The notes under the pieces were generated by a model that ran no database searches, was not told where the DNA came from, and saw only the letters and a list, made by a program, of their open reading frames with translations. From Psychrobacter sp. 1044 (GTDB lineage Bacteria; Pseudomonadota; Gammaproteobacteria; Pseudomonadales; Moraxellaceae): a stretch of DNA of 64,000 nucleotides. A program made the translations under genes and the position numbers. Of the stretch, positions 35,579 through 45,424 are shown piece after piece; position 1 is the first letter of the stretch, and the number at the start of each line of letters is the position of its first letter. The stretch covers positions 62,001 through 126,000 of the forward strand of contig NZ_CAJHAZ010000011.1 in NCBI RefSeq assembly GCF_904846525.1. Direction: 5' to 3'.

Positions 35579-35717
35579 TATCACCTATATTTTTATTACG
35601 ATAATATACCATAGGTTAATTTATTTACAATCATAAAAGGACAGGTGTTATCGAGTGACTAATATTTTTCTTGTAATAATTGGCAGTGGTGACTCTTAAA
35701 CTGTGTATAAACGTGAT

Positions 35718-35768
35718 CGCCCAACCTATTTTTGCAAGGTTTGATAGCTTACAAAAATAGGTTGGGCG
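35718..35768. terminator. perfect 17-bp stem-loop after hmuY-like gene
   Basis: CGCCCAACCTATTTTTG (35718-35734) is exactly complementary to 35752-35768 around a 17-nt loop. It lies 24 bp past the leftward hmuY stop. The strong stem lacks a trailing U-run on that strand, so termination may rely on the stem alone. Confidence 0.65.
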
Positions 35769-35791
35769 AGCTAAAGTCGAACAGTAGAGTG

Positions 35792-37057
35792 TTAAGGAGC
35801 AGGTTGAATGTCTATTTTAAATTCCCATGAGGTCGCAGTCGTCGCTGAGTTATCAGGGTAATTGATTTTATCTAAACGCACGCGGGCATAGCTATTGCCT
35901 TCAGCGGATCTAATGAGCGCGCCTTGAGCGCTGTCAACCGCTTTGGCATTTAGTTGATGCGTCATGCCATTGTAGGTATACCAGCCAAAGTCTAGGTTCG
36001 GGAAATTACCCGTATAAGCAGGATTGAGATCCGAGCCTTTACTATCAATGACCCAGCTTCTGGCACTCATCGGTTTATCGTACACAGCGGTGTTGGTAAG
36101 GTCGGTTAAAGTCGCCGCACTACCATCGGTCATAAACTTACTGACAATGGGCTCACCTTTATCATCATAATACCCTATTGGTGTTTTTGATAAGAAACCA
36201 CCAACTTTGCCTTTATTAGTGCCAATCGCAGAATCGCCACCATTTAAAATGACGCTATTACGCTTAAAACCAATCTGCCAAGTACTGTTTTTATCGGTGC
36301 TACTTTGTCCTGTGGTTAGATCAAAATAGACCCAGTTATCATTGTTTGAGGCATCGATGGTTTTCGTCTGTACCTTATTCGGTAGCGCCGTATCAATCCA
36401 GCGCAGAGTAGGGTAGCCAGAGGTTCCAGCATTATTATAGTAGTTGGTAATCTGCATGGCATAAATAGGCTGCTGTACGCTGCTGTCTGTAATGGCGCTG
36501 CTATTATCTGTAGTGACAAGATAGACACGATTGTTCGGGTAAAGCTGATGGTTGTCTTTTAAATTGTATTCAAACCAAGGCTGTGCATCAAAAATACCAC
36601 CACTACGGTCTTCATTGTAGTGCATGGTAATATCACGACTGGTATCAGGATCTTGAGTTGCATTGCTATAACGGCTCAAATCTGACCAATCGATTAAACC
36701 AAAAACACCACCTTTGCCAGCACCAGAATCACCGCTATTTGACCAAAGCTTGACCGAACGCGCTTGATTATCAAACTTGATATCCCACTTATCCTCAGCA
36801 CACGAGCTTTCAGCTTTGGCATCAAAGTCATAACAGGTCGCAGTATTAGGCGCTAGATTGGTGACTTGCCAAGTAGCCGTTTCGCTAAAGCTAGCACTGC
36901 TCACAGGCGGGGTAGTGCCGCCATTACCGTTACTGCCACTACTGGCACCATCACCGCCGCCACCGCAGCCAGTCATGCTGAATACTAAAATACTGCTACT
37001 GAAAAATAATGCCAATTTGGTCGGCTTGGTGTGAACTGCTGGGGAAATGGGGGTCAT
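35792..37057 (-). CDS. hmuY: HmuY-family heme-binding lipoprotein
   Basis: About 421 residues from ATG 37057, which has AAGGAAG upstream (a longer start at 37099 lacks one). The N-terminus has a signal peptide and lipobox ending SMTGC, then a Gly/Ser/Asn linker. The C-terminal region (about 60-415) fits the HmuY family: an all-beta extracellular heme-binding fold best known from Porphyromonas, where it hands heme to HmuR. Its position 100 bp after a heme-type TonB receptor supports that role. Heme ligands cannot be assigned by eye. Confidence 0.75.
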   Translation of the reverse strand: MTPISPAVHTKPTKLALFFSSSILVFSMTGCGGGGDGASSGSNGNGGTTPPVSSASFSETATWQVTNLAPNTATCYDFDAKAESSCAEDKWDIKFDNQARSVKLWSNSGDSGAGKGGVFGLIDWSDLSRYSNATQDPDTSRDITMHYNEDRSGGIFDAQPWFEYNLKDNHQLYPNNRVYLVTTDNSSAITDSSVQQPIYAMQITNYYNNAGTSGYPTLRWIDTALPNKVQTKTIDASNNDNWVYFDLTTGQSSTDKNSTWQIGFKRNSVILNGGDSAIGTNKGKVGGFLSKTPIGYYDDKGEPIVSKFMTDGSAATLTDLTNTAVYDKPMSARSWVIDSKGSDLNPAYTGNFPNLDFGWYTYNGMTHQLNAKAVDSAQGALIRSAEGNSYARVRLDKINYPDNSATTATSWEFKIDIQPAP

Positions 37058-37159
37058 ATCAGCTTCCTTGATGGTTGTGGTTTCAGATAGAGGGTACAAA
37101 ATAAGGGTAAAAATAGCGGTACAAATACACTTGCTTTAGAATGATTGTGAATCAAAAGC

Positions 37160-39355
37160 TTACCAATGGTAGCTGGCGCCAAGTAACCACTCGCGATTAT
37201 CAATGGGACGGTAGTCACTGGTATCGGTGACATCACGCTGCACATCAAAGATATTATTAATCGCTGCATACAAGCTCAAGTTTGCAGTGGCGTCATAATT
37301 GAGCTTGCTATCGAGCGTCCACCAAGACGGTGAATATGCTTGCTCGCTGGTACTAATCAGCTGTTTGGATTCATAATTGAGGCGCGGGATCAGCTGTAAT
37401 TTGTCATTAAGCTGATAATCTAGTGCCAGCATCGCTTTGTGATTGGGCTTATAGGTCAGCTCGGTATCGGTGACATTGTTATGCGTCTTGAGGTAAGCGT
37501 AGCTGGCTTGTAGTTTGGCGCGCTCGTCCACTTGCCAATCAATGCCAATATCGCCGCCATAGGTTTTGGCACTATCGACGTTCATATATTTATAAATGGC
37601 GATATTTCCCTCAAAGCTCGCATTGTCTTCATCGGTCTGAATCAGGTCATCTATCTCGTTATAAAAACCATTGACCGTCAAATTCATGGTGTCGCTCAGC
37701 TGACCTTGATAGCCGATCTGGTAACTGGTTGAGGTTTCAGGCTGCAAGTCGGGGTTGCCCATGACTTTATAACCCAAATTGCTATGGTCAAAGACGTAGT
37801 ATCGTTCTTTTAGATTGGGCACGCGATAACCACCGCCAATGCTGCTACGAAAGACATGGTCGCGCCCGCTTGCATCCAAATGGTTGTATTTGAGTGACAC
37901 TTTTGGTGCAGTATGGCCACCAAAGTCTTCATCGTTTTGATAGCGAACACCGCTCAACACTTCCCAGTTATCGCCGATCAGCCAATCATCTTGTAGATAC
38001 AGCTCACCGACATCACGGCTGACGTCATCGCTGATAAGCTCGCTGACTTGGTTTTTCGTTTGGCTTAACTTGTCTTGCTGAACCTGACCGCCGACTTGGA
38101 TAAGATGAAGGTGCTTATCGGATAGCAATAGCTCAGGTAGATCGATCTGGGCTTGTGCCAACGTCGTACTAATCTCTGTATCACGGGCACTAGTGATGGC
38201 TTGCTGTGTTTTAGTATTGGATGCACTTTGATATTCCTCATGCAGCGCTTGAGCGGACAATCGATAAGTCCTGCTGCGATCATCGACATGCGGCGCGATA
38301 TCAGCGCGTGCACCGATACTAAAGCGCTGCTTAGTAATATGCTCATCTCTTTGCTGTGCCAAATAGCGCGGCGCGACATAATAATTAAAACGGCTGATAT
38401 CGTCTTCTTTATAGTGGCTGGCTTCTAGCCAATATTGAGAGTTTTTGACCAGTCGGCTATCGTTGCGGTCATTGTTATTACCTGATGTGTCGTTACCGTC
38501 AGGGCGGTAGCTGAGGCGGGCGCTGACTTGTGATTGCTCGCTGGCATCTTTTAATCTGGGCCATGCTTCATGGTCTAAGCTCAAACCATCATTGTCCAGA
38601 TACGAGCCTGATAGACGCGCGTGAAAGCGCTGGTTCTTATCCAATGCCCCTTCCACGCTGGCTTCTACATAGCGCTTATTAGCATCTAGCTTTTTACCAG
38701 AGGGATTTTGCTGCCCATTGCTGGCAATCTCGGTGGTGATATGTCCTGTCGCCGCGCCAATGGGTTTGGTTATGATATTAATGACGCCGCCCATCGCTGC
38801 ACTACCAAACTGCGCTGATGCCACTCCTTGCACCACTTCTATTTGCTCAATATCCATATTCATATATTGATTCAAGTTTACTGTCGAGCCAGTGCTTGCC
38901 GTAATCGGCAAACCGTCAATCAACACTAATACTTGATCACCTGTGAAGCCTTGCATGCTGACTTCGTAACCTGTCTTGCCGTGGACTTCACGTAAGTAGA
39001 CATTGGGCAACAAGGCCAGCGCTTCTTTTAAAGTATGCGCATGGTTGTCATCAAGCTGTTGGCGACTAAGTACTTGCAGGACAACTGGCGCATCACTTAA
39101 AGCGCGCTCAGAGCGAGTTGCCGTTACCACGATAGGGTCTAAACGTGTGCTCGGCATGGCTGCATCGTCGGTCATATCACCATTCGTCTCTGCGAAAATT
39201 GGCGCTGCTTGGGCTAAAACTGACGTGAATGCAAACAATGCTAATGCAACACTTATGGCTAATGGGCTACGACGCAGCAGTGAGGGATGGGTGTCTAGTC
39301 CCGTATGAGTCAACGATAAATCAAACGCTAAAATTGACATAAATAAAACAGCCAT
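37160..39355 (-). CDS. hmuR: TonB-dependent heme/hemoprotein receptor, HmuR-like
   Basis: The 731-residue receptor has a signal peptide (ALALFAFTSVLAQAAPIFAE), TonB-box-like LDPIVVTATRSE, plug (about 75-190 with IEVVQGVASAQFGSAAMGGVINIITKP) and a barrel ending in Trp (LLGASYHW). It is a BtuB/CirA-type receptor shape; hmuY downstream and hmuSTUV divergent make heme the likely ligand. Fur-like sites lie about 155-195 bp upstream. No strong ribosome site is visible before the ATG at 39355. Confidence 0.82.
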   Translation of the reverse strand: MAVLFMSILAFDLSLTHTGLDTHPSLLRRSPLAISVALALFAFTSVLAQAAPIFAETNGDMTDDAAMPSTRLDPIVVTATRSERALSDAPVVLQVLSRQQLDDNHAHTLKEALALLPNVYLREVHGKTGYEVSMQGFTGDQVLVLIDGLPITASTGSTVNLNQYMNMDIEQIEVVQGVASAQFGSAAMGGVINIITKPIGAATGHITTEIASNGQQNPSGKKLDANKRYVEASVEGALDKNQRFHARLSGSYLDNDGLSLDHEAWPRLKDASEQSQVSARLSYRPDGNDTSGNNNDRNDSRLVKNSQYWLEASHYKEDDISRFNYYVAPRYLAQQRDEHITKQRFSIGARADIAPHVDDRSRTYRLSAQALHEEYQSASNTKTQQAITSARDTEISTTLAQAQIDLPELLLSDKHLHLIQVGGQVQQDKLSQTKNQVSELISDDVSRDVGELYLQDDWLIGDNWEVLSGVRYQNDEDFGGHTAPKVSLKYNHLDASGRDHVFRSSIGGGYRVPNLKERYYVFDHSNLGYKVMGNPDLQPETSTSYQIGYQGQLSDTMNLTVNGFYNEIDDLIQTDEDNASFEGNIAIYKYMNVDSAKTYGGDIGIDWQVDERAKLQASYAYLKTHNNVTDTELTYKPNHKAMLALDYQLNDKLQLIPRLNYESKQLISTSEQAYSPSWWTLDSKLNYDATANLSLYAAINNIFDVQRDVTDTSDYRPIDNREWLLGASYHW

Positions 39356-39508
39356 CGTAAAAGAGAAAGTAAGAAAGTCGCGTTGCTTAAAGACCTTTTG
39401 CTACAAAAAGAGCGATCTAAAGCGACCGTTTCATAGTATTAATTATTAAAGGTTTGGTTACTTGATTCACTAGATTAAGTAACAAAGTCCAGACATAGTA
39501 TTTCAAAC

Positions 39509-39549
39509 GATAATAATTATCAAGATGTAAATGATAATTATTATTATTT
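39509..39549. promoter_or_regulatory. Fur boxes in the divergent hmuR-hmuS promoter
   Basis: GATAATAATTATC (39509-39521) is a perfect 6-1-6 palindrome. AATGATAATTATTATTATTT (39530-39549) is a second overlapping Fur-like tract. Both lie in the 461-bp region between the divergent hmuR and hmuS genes, so they may repress both under iron sufficiency. The rest of the gap has no gene that I can support. Confidence 0.72.
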
Positions 39550-39816
39550 ACAAAGTGAGAAAATGTTGCCATAATGATTTCGTCCGAAGCCTAAAGACAG
39601 AATTATAAATGATGAAATAGAAGCGATAATTGCCAAAAGTCTGCTTGGTAAATACACTCTTGCTGCATCCTTGCAAGCACTGTAGTACAGCAGGCATTGG
39701 TTTTATCAAACATCAATCATCATCGTCGCTGCTATTTTCTGAAGATATTCATATCTCAATACTATATAGCCAAGATCATTGGCTTTTTTACTGCTATTCA
39801 TTTTATGGAGACCATC

Positions 39817-40950
39817 ATGAGTCAACCGTTATCGTTAACCAAAAAAAATACTGAGCTGTGGCAACAGTACCAAGCATTAAAAGCAAAAACACCGATGTTA
39901 TTTCCCACAGAAGGAGCGGCTGCGCTAGGCATCAGCGAGTTTGAACTGATGTTAGCATCCCCTTATAGCCAGTATATGGGTGATCAGTGCAAAACTGTAT
40001 TAAAGCAATTTGAAAACTTTGGTGAAATGGAAAGTATTGTTAGAAACGAGCTGGCCGTGCATGAAAAAACCGCGCCATATCATAATCTTAAGCTTGGCGA
40101 AAAGATGGGATTGGCACTCAATGTGGGTGGTCTAGATTTGCGATTTTTTATGTGGCAATGGCGGCATATGCTGGCGGTAACGGATACCAGCCGCGCGGAT
40201 AAACCGTCTTATAGTATTCAGTTCTATAACGCCCAAGGTGCTGCTATCGACAAAGTCTATCTACGAGAGTTAAGCGCTGAGAATATTGCGCGCTGGCAAG
40301 CAATTATTCAGGAGGAGCAGCAAACGGTGAATAATGAGACGCTGACGTTAGAGGCACAAGAGCCGATAAATGACTGGCGTTACAAGGCGCTGGGCGAGGC
40401 GGAGAGTGCGCAGCTACAGCAAGGCTGGCAAGCAATGACAGATGTGCATCAGTTTCATTCATTATTAAAAAATCTCGATATAGATCGTGCTAGTAGCTAC
40501 CGTCAAGCACCAGAGCAGATGACGCAGCAGCTTAATATTAGCGCGGTCGAAGCGGTATTTGAGCAAGCACGCGATGTCAAATGTCCGATTATGATATTTG
40601 TTGGTAATAGTGGTCTGGTGCAGATTCAGACAGGAACGGTACAGACACTCAAGCGTATGGGCGATTGGTTCAATATTTTAGATAAAGATCATAATGACTT
40701 TACGCTGCATTTAAAAGACAAAGCATTGGCGCAAGTGTGGAGCGTTAAGCGCCCAACCAAAGACGGCATCGTGACTTGTATCGAAGGTTTTGATGGTCAC
40801 GGCATCAGTATCTTTAGCGTGTTTGGTCAGCGAATTGAAGGCACGCCTGAGCTTGAAGCATGGCAGCAAATTGTCTCGACGGTTATCGAAGCGCATCCAT
40901 ATGCAGAAGCCTTAGCACCAGTGGTTATGGCTGAAGAAGAGAGCGTGTAA
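39817..40950 (+). CDS. hmuS: hemin-degrading/transport factor HmuS (ChuS/HemS family)
   Basis: About 378 residues from ATG 39817, which has TGGAG six bases upstream; longer readings (to 39697) add an unlikely N-terminus. The protein has two HemS/ChuX repeats: the first with GEMESIVRNELAVHEK, the second with VQTLKRMGDWFNILDKDHNDFTLHLKDKALAQVWSVKRPTKDGIVTCIEGFD. ChuS-type proteins take heme from the HmuTUV importer and degrade or store it. First gene of hmuSTUV. Confidence 0.88.
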   Translation: MSQPLSLTKKNTELWQQYQALKAKTPMLFPTEGAAALGISEFELMLASPYSQYMGDQCKTVLKQFENFGEMESIVRNELAVHEKTAPYHNLKLGEKMGLALNVGGLDLRFFMWQWRHMLAVTDTSRADKPSYSIQFYNAQGAAIDKVYLRELSAENIARWQAIIQEEQQTVNNETLTLEAQEPINDWRYKALGEAESAQLQQGWQAMTDVHQFHSLLKNLDIDRASSYRQAPEQMTQQLNISAVEAVFEQARDVKCPIMIFVGNSGLVQIQTGTVQTLKRMGDWFNILDKDHNDFTLHLKDKALAQVWSVKRPTKDGIVTCIEGFDGHGISIFSVFGQRIEGTPELEAWQQIVSTVIEAHPYAEALAPVVMAEEESV

Positions 40951-41100
40951 ACCCGTCATAAAAAATCAGCAAATTTTGCGATATTGACACTAACATAACG
41001 GATAAGCCATAGCTGTTGTGTGAGTTATTTGGGATGCTTAATACACGTTAATGGTTCTGTTAATAGTGTCATTTTTTACGTTAGCAAATTAGGAATGCTT

Positions 41101-41958
41101 ATGTCTTCTGCATTATCAAAAACAGTAATAACTCACGCAGTGATAAATAAAAAATTGATGAGTCGTGCTATCAGCACTGCTGCCATTATTGGCGCATTTG
41201 CCGTGCCCTCACTTTCTGCCCAAGCTTATGATCGTATTGTCGCAATGAGCCCCGATGTTGCAGACGTCGTAGTGGCACTAGGAGCGACCGATAAATTGGT
41301 CGGTAAAGATGCGACCAATCATAATCCAGCGTTAAAGAATGTACCAGCCGTGGGTATGCACCGTAATATCACTGCCGAGTCAGTGTTGGCGGTCAAGCCT
41401 GATTTAGTGCTCGGCAGTTATATGGTGCAGCCTGCGAGTATTTATCAGCGCTTAAACGGCTTAAAAGTTAAAGCCGTCAATGTCGCGCCCAAAGAAGAGG
41501 TAAGCACCTTTGCCAATAGTATTAAATCTATCGGCAGTTACGTTGATAAAAAAGCTGAAGGGTCGCAGCTTGCGAAGCGTTGGAATACAGGGATGAGTCC
41601 AATGGCAAAAACTGGTAAGCGCTATTTATTAAGTTACGATGGTCGTATTGTTGCAGGTAAGGGTACGGTAGGGGATGAGTTGATTCGCCGAGCTGGTGGG
41701 ATTAACGCTGCAAACGTATCGGGGTTAAAACCTATGTCCCGTGAAGGCTGGCTGGCCGCCAAACCCGATGTGATTATTATTGCCGATCATAATCAGGCAG
41801 TGGTTGGCGGGGTCAGTAAATTTAGTAAACGTCCAGAGATTGCAGCAAGTGCCGCAGGCAAGAAGGGCGGCGTACACTTTTGGCCAGCCGATGACTTTCT
41901 GCGTTATGGCTTGCATTCGCCTGACGTCTTAAAAAAGCTGAACGCTGTAGCAAAATAG
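41101..41958 (+). CDS. hmuT: heme ABC transporter periplasmic binding protein HmuT
   Basis: About 286 residues from ATG 41101 with AGGAA well placed; a GTG reading at 41020 is less likely. A signal peptide (AAIIGAFAVPSLSAQA) is followed by a helical-backbone type-III binding fold: YDRIVAMSPDVADVVVALGATDKLVGKD, then GSYMVQPASIYQRLNGL and SREGWLAAKPDVIIIADH. The tyrosines near the start of the mature protein and at YMVQ are candidate heme ligands. The permease starts 35 bp downstream. Confidence 0.87.
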   Translation: MSSALSKTVITHAVINKKLMSRAISTAAIIGAFAVPSLSAQAYDRIVAMSPDVADVVVALGATDKLVGKDATNHNPALKNVPAVGMHRNITAESVLAVKPDLVLGSYMVQPASIYQRLNGLKVKAVNVAPKEEVSTFANSIKSIGSYVDKKAEGSQLAKRWNTGMSPMAKTGKRYLLSYDGRIVAGKGTVGDELIRRAGGINAANVSGLKPMSREGWLAAKPDVIIIADHNQAVVGGVSKFSKRPEIAASAAGKKGGVHFWPADDFLRYGLHSPDVLKKLNAVAK

Positions 41959-41993
41959 CCTAAGAAAAAATACTTTATCTCATATTCAAAAAA

Positions 41994-42992
41994 ATGACAT
42001 CTCACATGGCAAATACGATTTCTGCTTCTATCTCTACACAAACTAGAAAACATAAACCTAGCATCTACTATATTACTGCCGCTGTCATATCTTTGTTGCT
42101 AATTTGGTTGGCGCTTGGTATTGGCTTTGGCGAATGGTCAAGCCCTAGCCATCTTGACGATACTATTTGGCAGCTGCGTTATCCGCGTGTGGTGACGGCA
42201 TTACTGGTTGGTATGGCGTTGTCAGTTAGTGGTGCAGCATTACAGGCTTTATTTGAAAATCCTTTAGCGGACCCTAGCTTAATCGGTACATCAGGTGGCG
42301 CAGCGCTTGGTGTTGTTTTGGTTCTGGCATTGGGGTTTGGCGGCATTGGAATACCGCTTGCGGCGTTTACCGGAAGCGTATTGGTCTGTTTATTTATTCT
42401 CGCTTGTCATCGGTTTTTGGGTGGTGGGCAGATGGGCTTGCTGATATTGGGATTTGTCATTAGTGCTTTTTGTGCCGCTGTCGTCAGCCTGATTTTATTC
42501 ATGTCTGATGACATGGTGCTGCGCTCCGCTACCAATTGGCTGTCAGGCAGTATGGCAGAAGCGGGCTTTGTACCGCTGCGATATTCAATTATTTCTATGG
42601 TTTTAGGCTTAGCGATTTTATTACCGTTAGGTCGCCAGTTGGACGGGTTGATGCTCGGTGAGGCAGCCGCTAAGTCCTTGGGTATCAAGGTGGGTGTGGT
42701 TCGTTGTTTGGTCGTGATTGCCTCGGCATTATTAACAGGGGCAGCGGTGTCTTTAGCAGGCGTCATTGGTTTTATTGGCATGATGGTACCAAACCTGCTG
42801 GCTATTCTGTTTGGCGGCGGACGTATGCGTCTCATGATTTGGTCTGGCTGGCTTGGGGCGATATTATTACTCGTCATTGATGGCGCGGCGCGGCATGTTG
42901 CTTATCCAGTGGATGTGCCCGTTGGCATCGTTTTAGCGTTGCTTGGCGGTCCATTCTTTATTTGGCTGTTTGTACGTAGTAGCCGCCGTTAA
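41994..42992 (+). CDS. hmuU: heme ABC transporter permease HmuU (FecCD family)
   Basis: The 332-residue membrane protein has about ten helices and typical FecCD motifs: LRYPRVVTALLVGMALSVSGAALQALFENPLADPSLIGTSGGAALG near residues 62-107 and GVIGFIGMMVPNL near 255. It forms the channel of the HmuTUV importer. The start at ATG 41994 has no strong ribosome site; ATG 42006 is an alternative. Its stop is 15 bp before the hmuV ATG. Confidence 0.89.
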   Translation: MTSHMANTISASISTQTRKHKPSIYYITAAVISLLLIWLALGIGFGEWSSPSHLDDTIWQLRYPRVVTALLVGMALSVSGAALQALFENPLADPSLIGTSGGAALGVVLVLALGFGGIGIPLAAFTGSVLVCLFILACHRFLGGGQMGLLILGFVISAFCAAVVSLILFMSDDMVLRSATNWLSGSMAEAGFVPLRYSIISMVLGLAILLPLGRQLDGLMLGEAAAKSLGIKVGVVRCLVVIASALLTGAAVSLAGVIGFIGMMVPNLLAILFGGGRMRLMIWSGWLGAILLLVIDGAARHVAYPVDVPVGIVLALLGGPFFIWLFVRSSRR

Positions 42993-43007
42993 TTGGAGAG
43001 AGTATTT

Positions 43008-43865
43008 ATGTTTCATTCGTATTTTACGGCTACATCAAAGACATCGCTAGCAAATCGAGAAAGCAATATAGATAGTAGTAATATCAAGAGTAGTGATGCA
43101 GGCGAGCTGTTGTCGATGCAAGATATTCATATCTCGCACGGTCATAAAACATTGTTAAAGATAGACAAACTAACCGTGCCAAGCCAAAAACTGGTCGCCT
43201 TTATCGGACCAAATGGCGCAGGTAAAAGTACGTTGCTGCATACGGTTTTAGGTCAACACACAGGAACCGCGCTTAAAACGGATGGTCACATTACGATTTA
43301 CGGTCAGCCAATCAACGAGGTCATGAATGATGGTCATATCGCTTGGGTTGGACAACATGAGCGTTTTGAGCTGCCGTTAACGGTATTGGATTATGCGCTG
43401 TTAGGAGTCTCGCCAAATCTTGCATGGTATCAGCGCCCAAATAGCCATCATGTTGAGCGCGCGCAACGTTTACTACAGGATTTTGAGTTATCAAGTTTGG
43501 TCAGTGCCCGCGTGCAAACCTTATCAGGCGGTGAAAAACAGCGCTTGGCTATCGTGCGTGCACTGATGCAAGACACTAAAATCATGATGTTTGATGAGCC
43601 GACCAATCATCTTGATATTCGCCATCAGCGTTTTTTACTTCATTATTTGCATAATTTGGTGCGACATCAACGCAAAAGTATCTTAGTTGTGTTACATGAT
43701 TTGACCCATGCGCATCGCTATACTGATGAAGTGGTATTATTAAATGGGGGAGAAGTTGTTGCACAAGGAACGCCTAGTAAGGTGATGACACGCTCGCAAT
43801 TAAGTGATGTTTATGATGTCGATATTAAGGTGCATCAGACTGAAGATGGCTTGGTGTTTGTATGA
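43008..43865 (+). CDS. hmuV: heme ABC transporter ATP-binding protein HmuV
   Basis: About 285 residues from ATG 43008, placed 8-9 nt after GGAGAG; a TTG reading at 42993 is unlikely. Walker A GPNGAGKST (about 67-75), signature LSGGEKQRLA, Walker B IMMFDEPTNHLD and the switch His in VLHDLTHAH are intact. The N-terminal 35 residues are Ser/Asn-rich and extra to most HmuV proteins. Last gene of hmuSTUV, followed by a strong terminator. Confidence 0.89.
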   Translation: MFHSYFTATSKTSLANRESNIDSSNIKSSDAGELLSMQDIHISHGHKTLLKIDKLTVPSQKLVAFIGPNGAGKSTLLHTVLGQHTGTALKTDGHITIYGQPINEVMNDGHIAWVGQHERFELPLTVLDYALLGVSPNLAWYQRPNSHHVERAQRLLQDFELSSLVSARVQTLSGGEKQRLAIVRALMQDTKIMMFDEPTNHLDIRHQRFLLHYLHNLVRHQRKSILVVLHDLTHAHRYTDEVVLLNGGEVVAQGTPSKVMTRSQLSDVYDVDIKVHQTEDGLVFV

Positions 43866-43963
43866 TTCTGAGCACTTGAGTTATTATTTTGACTTTACGA
43901 TAGGCATTTGATGATCAACTTGGCTTTTTAATCTGTATCTATCGCACTGATTTATTCGGCAGT

Positions 43964-44009
43964 AAAAAACCCTTCATGCTATATAAATAATAGCATGAAG
44001 GGTTTTTTT
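43964..44009 (+). terminator. Rho-independent terminator after hmuV
   Basis: AAAAAACCCTTCATGCTAT pairs with ATAGCATGAAGGGTTTTTT around a short loop, followed by T's. It is 99 bp after the hmuV stop. The remaining 170 bp before the next gene probably carry its promoter. Confidence 0.85.
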
Positions 44010-44182
44010 ACATCTTAACTATTGTAGTGAAGCAAATATGCTTAATATAACCATACCAACAGGATGATTTTCAGTTAATAAATAATTTTAAACCTAAAAA
44101 ATTTTGCAGTAAACTCGCATAACGATCGAATTTAGTAGAAACTGTAAACCACTAGGTATTTGTTCTGAACGGGAGAAACTCA

Positions 44183-45424
44183 TTGCGCTCTATTCCTTAT
44201 AAACTGATTGTTAGCGCACTACTGCTCATCATTGTTGCGGGCTTTTTTGCCTTTCGTTGGTGGCAAGGCCCACTATTACCAAGCTATAGAATATCTTCGA
44301 TGCCTTTGGTGCAGACGGTCGTAGCGACTGGACGGGTCGTTGCCGTATCAAATACTGACATTGGTAGCGAGATATCAGGTGTCGTATTAGAGCGACGGGT
44401 AGCAGAAGGCGAACAAGTCGCTGCAGGAGATTTATTGTTGGTACTAAGCTCCGATGACGTTGCAGCCCAAGTGCGGCAAGCAGAAGCCGAGTTGGCGGAA
44501 TTGATTAGTAGCACTCGTCCACAAGCAATGGTGGACTTGACCAATGCCGAAGTAGCGTTGGCGCAAGCTGACCGTAATGTCGAGCGTAGGCGCGAATTGG
44601 GTGCTATCTCGGCCATCTCTGATGAGGAAATGGAGCAAGCGATTCAAGCCCAAGCCCAAGCACGCAATGACCTTGAAAATGCACGCCTGAGAGCGAATGC
44701 ACTCTCCTCTGGTGGTGTTGAAGAAGATTTATTACGTGCTCGTATCGCAGCATTGCAGGCTCAGCTCAATAAAGCGCAAGTACGTAGCAAAGTATCAGGC
44801 ACTATTCTAACCCGAAATGTAGAAATAGGCGATTTGGTACAGCCAGGTCAGAGCTTGTTTACTATTGCCCTCGATGGTAAAACTGAAATAAGAGTACCGC
44901 TTGATGAACGTAATTTATCTCGATTGGCTTTGCAGCAACCAGCTGTCGCTATTGCTGATGCCTATCCGGATAAACCGTTCCCCGTACGTATTAGTTTCAT
45001 TGCACCAAGTATAGATCCGCAACGCGGTACGGTAGAGGTGAGATTGTCCGTCGATCCTGTACCTGATTTTTTGCGTCAAGATATGACGGTATCAGTGAAT
45101 ATCGAAACGGATCAACGCGCAAAAGCCTTAGTCATTCCTAATGATGCACTAGCCAATGTTAAAGAAGACAGCGCCGAAGTATTATTATTGCGTGATGGTA
45201 AAACACAACGTCAAGTAGTGAAATTAGGGTTACGCGGGCTGTCAGCATCAGAGGTGCTCTCAGGACTGAGCGCAGGTGATGAGATATTGGTTGATGCGAC
45301 AGTCTCACTGGCTGATGGCGCACGAGTTAGAACTGCGCTTCAAGCAGCACCTTTTGCCGCTCCTGATGCTGACAAGATGAAGACTATAAGTGATAAGAGC
45401 CAAGCAGCGGAGACAGTCAATTGA
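44183..45424 (+). CDS. membrane-fusion (HlyD/RND-type) adaptor of an ABC exporter
   Basis: The 413-residue periplasmic adaptor has one N-terminal membrane anchor (about 7-27), a lipoyl/barrel-sandwich domain (IGSEISGVVLERRVAEGEQVAAGDLLLVL), a helical coiled-coil hairpin (about 80-190, rich in Ala/Gln/Glu/Arg) and beta-barrel domains. It begins at TTG 44183, supported by GGGAGA six bases upstream. It precedes a FtsX/MacB-type permease with TTGA overlap and a separate ATPase: the DevBCA or split-MacAB arrangement. Substrate unknown. Confidence 0.83.
   Translation: MRSIPYKLIVSALLLIIVAGFFAFRWWQGPLLPSYRISSMPLVQTVVATGRVVAVSNTDIGSEISGVVLERRVAEGEQVAAGDLLLVLSSDDVAAQVRQAEAELAELISSTRPQAMVDLTNAEVALAQADRNVERRRELGAISAISDEEMEQAIQAQAQARNDLENARLRANALSSGGVEEDLLRARIAALQAQLNKAQVRSKVSGTILTRNVEIGDLVQPGQSLFTIALDGKTEIRVPLDERNLSRLALQQPAVAIADAYPDKPFPVRISFIAPSIDPQRGTVEVRLSVDPVPDFLRQDMTVSVNIETDQRAKALVIPNDALANVKEDSAEVLLLRDGKTQRQVVKLGLRGLSASEVLSGLSAGDEILVDATVSLADGARVRTALQAAPFAAPDADKMKTISDKSQAAETVN

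Noticed and set aside
39630..39854. 74-residue plus-strand frame in the hmuR-hmuS gap
   Set aside because: It overlaps the start of hmuS in another frame and has no ribosome site or domain.
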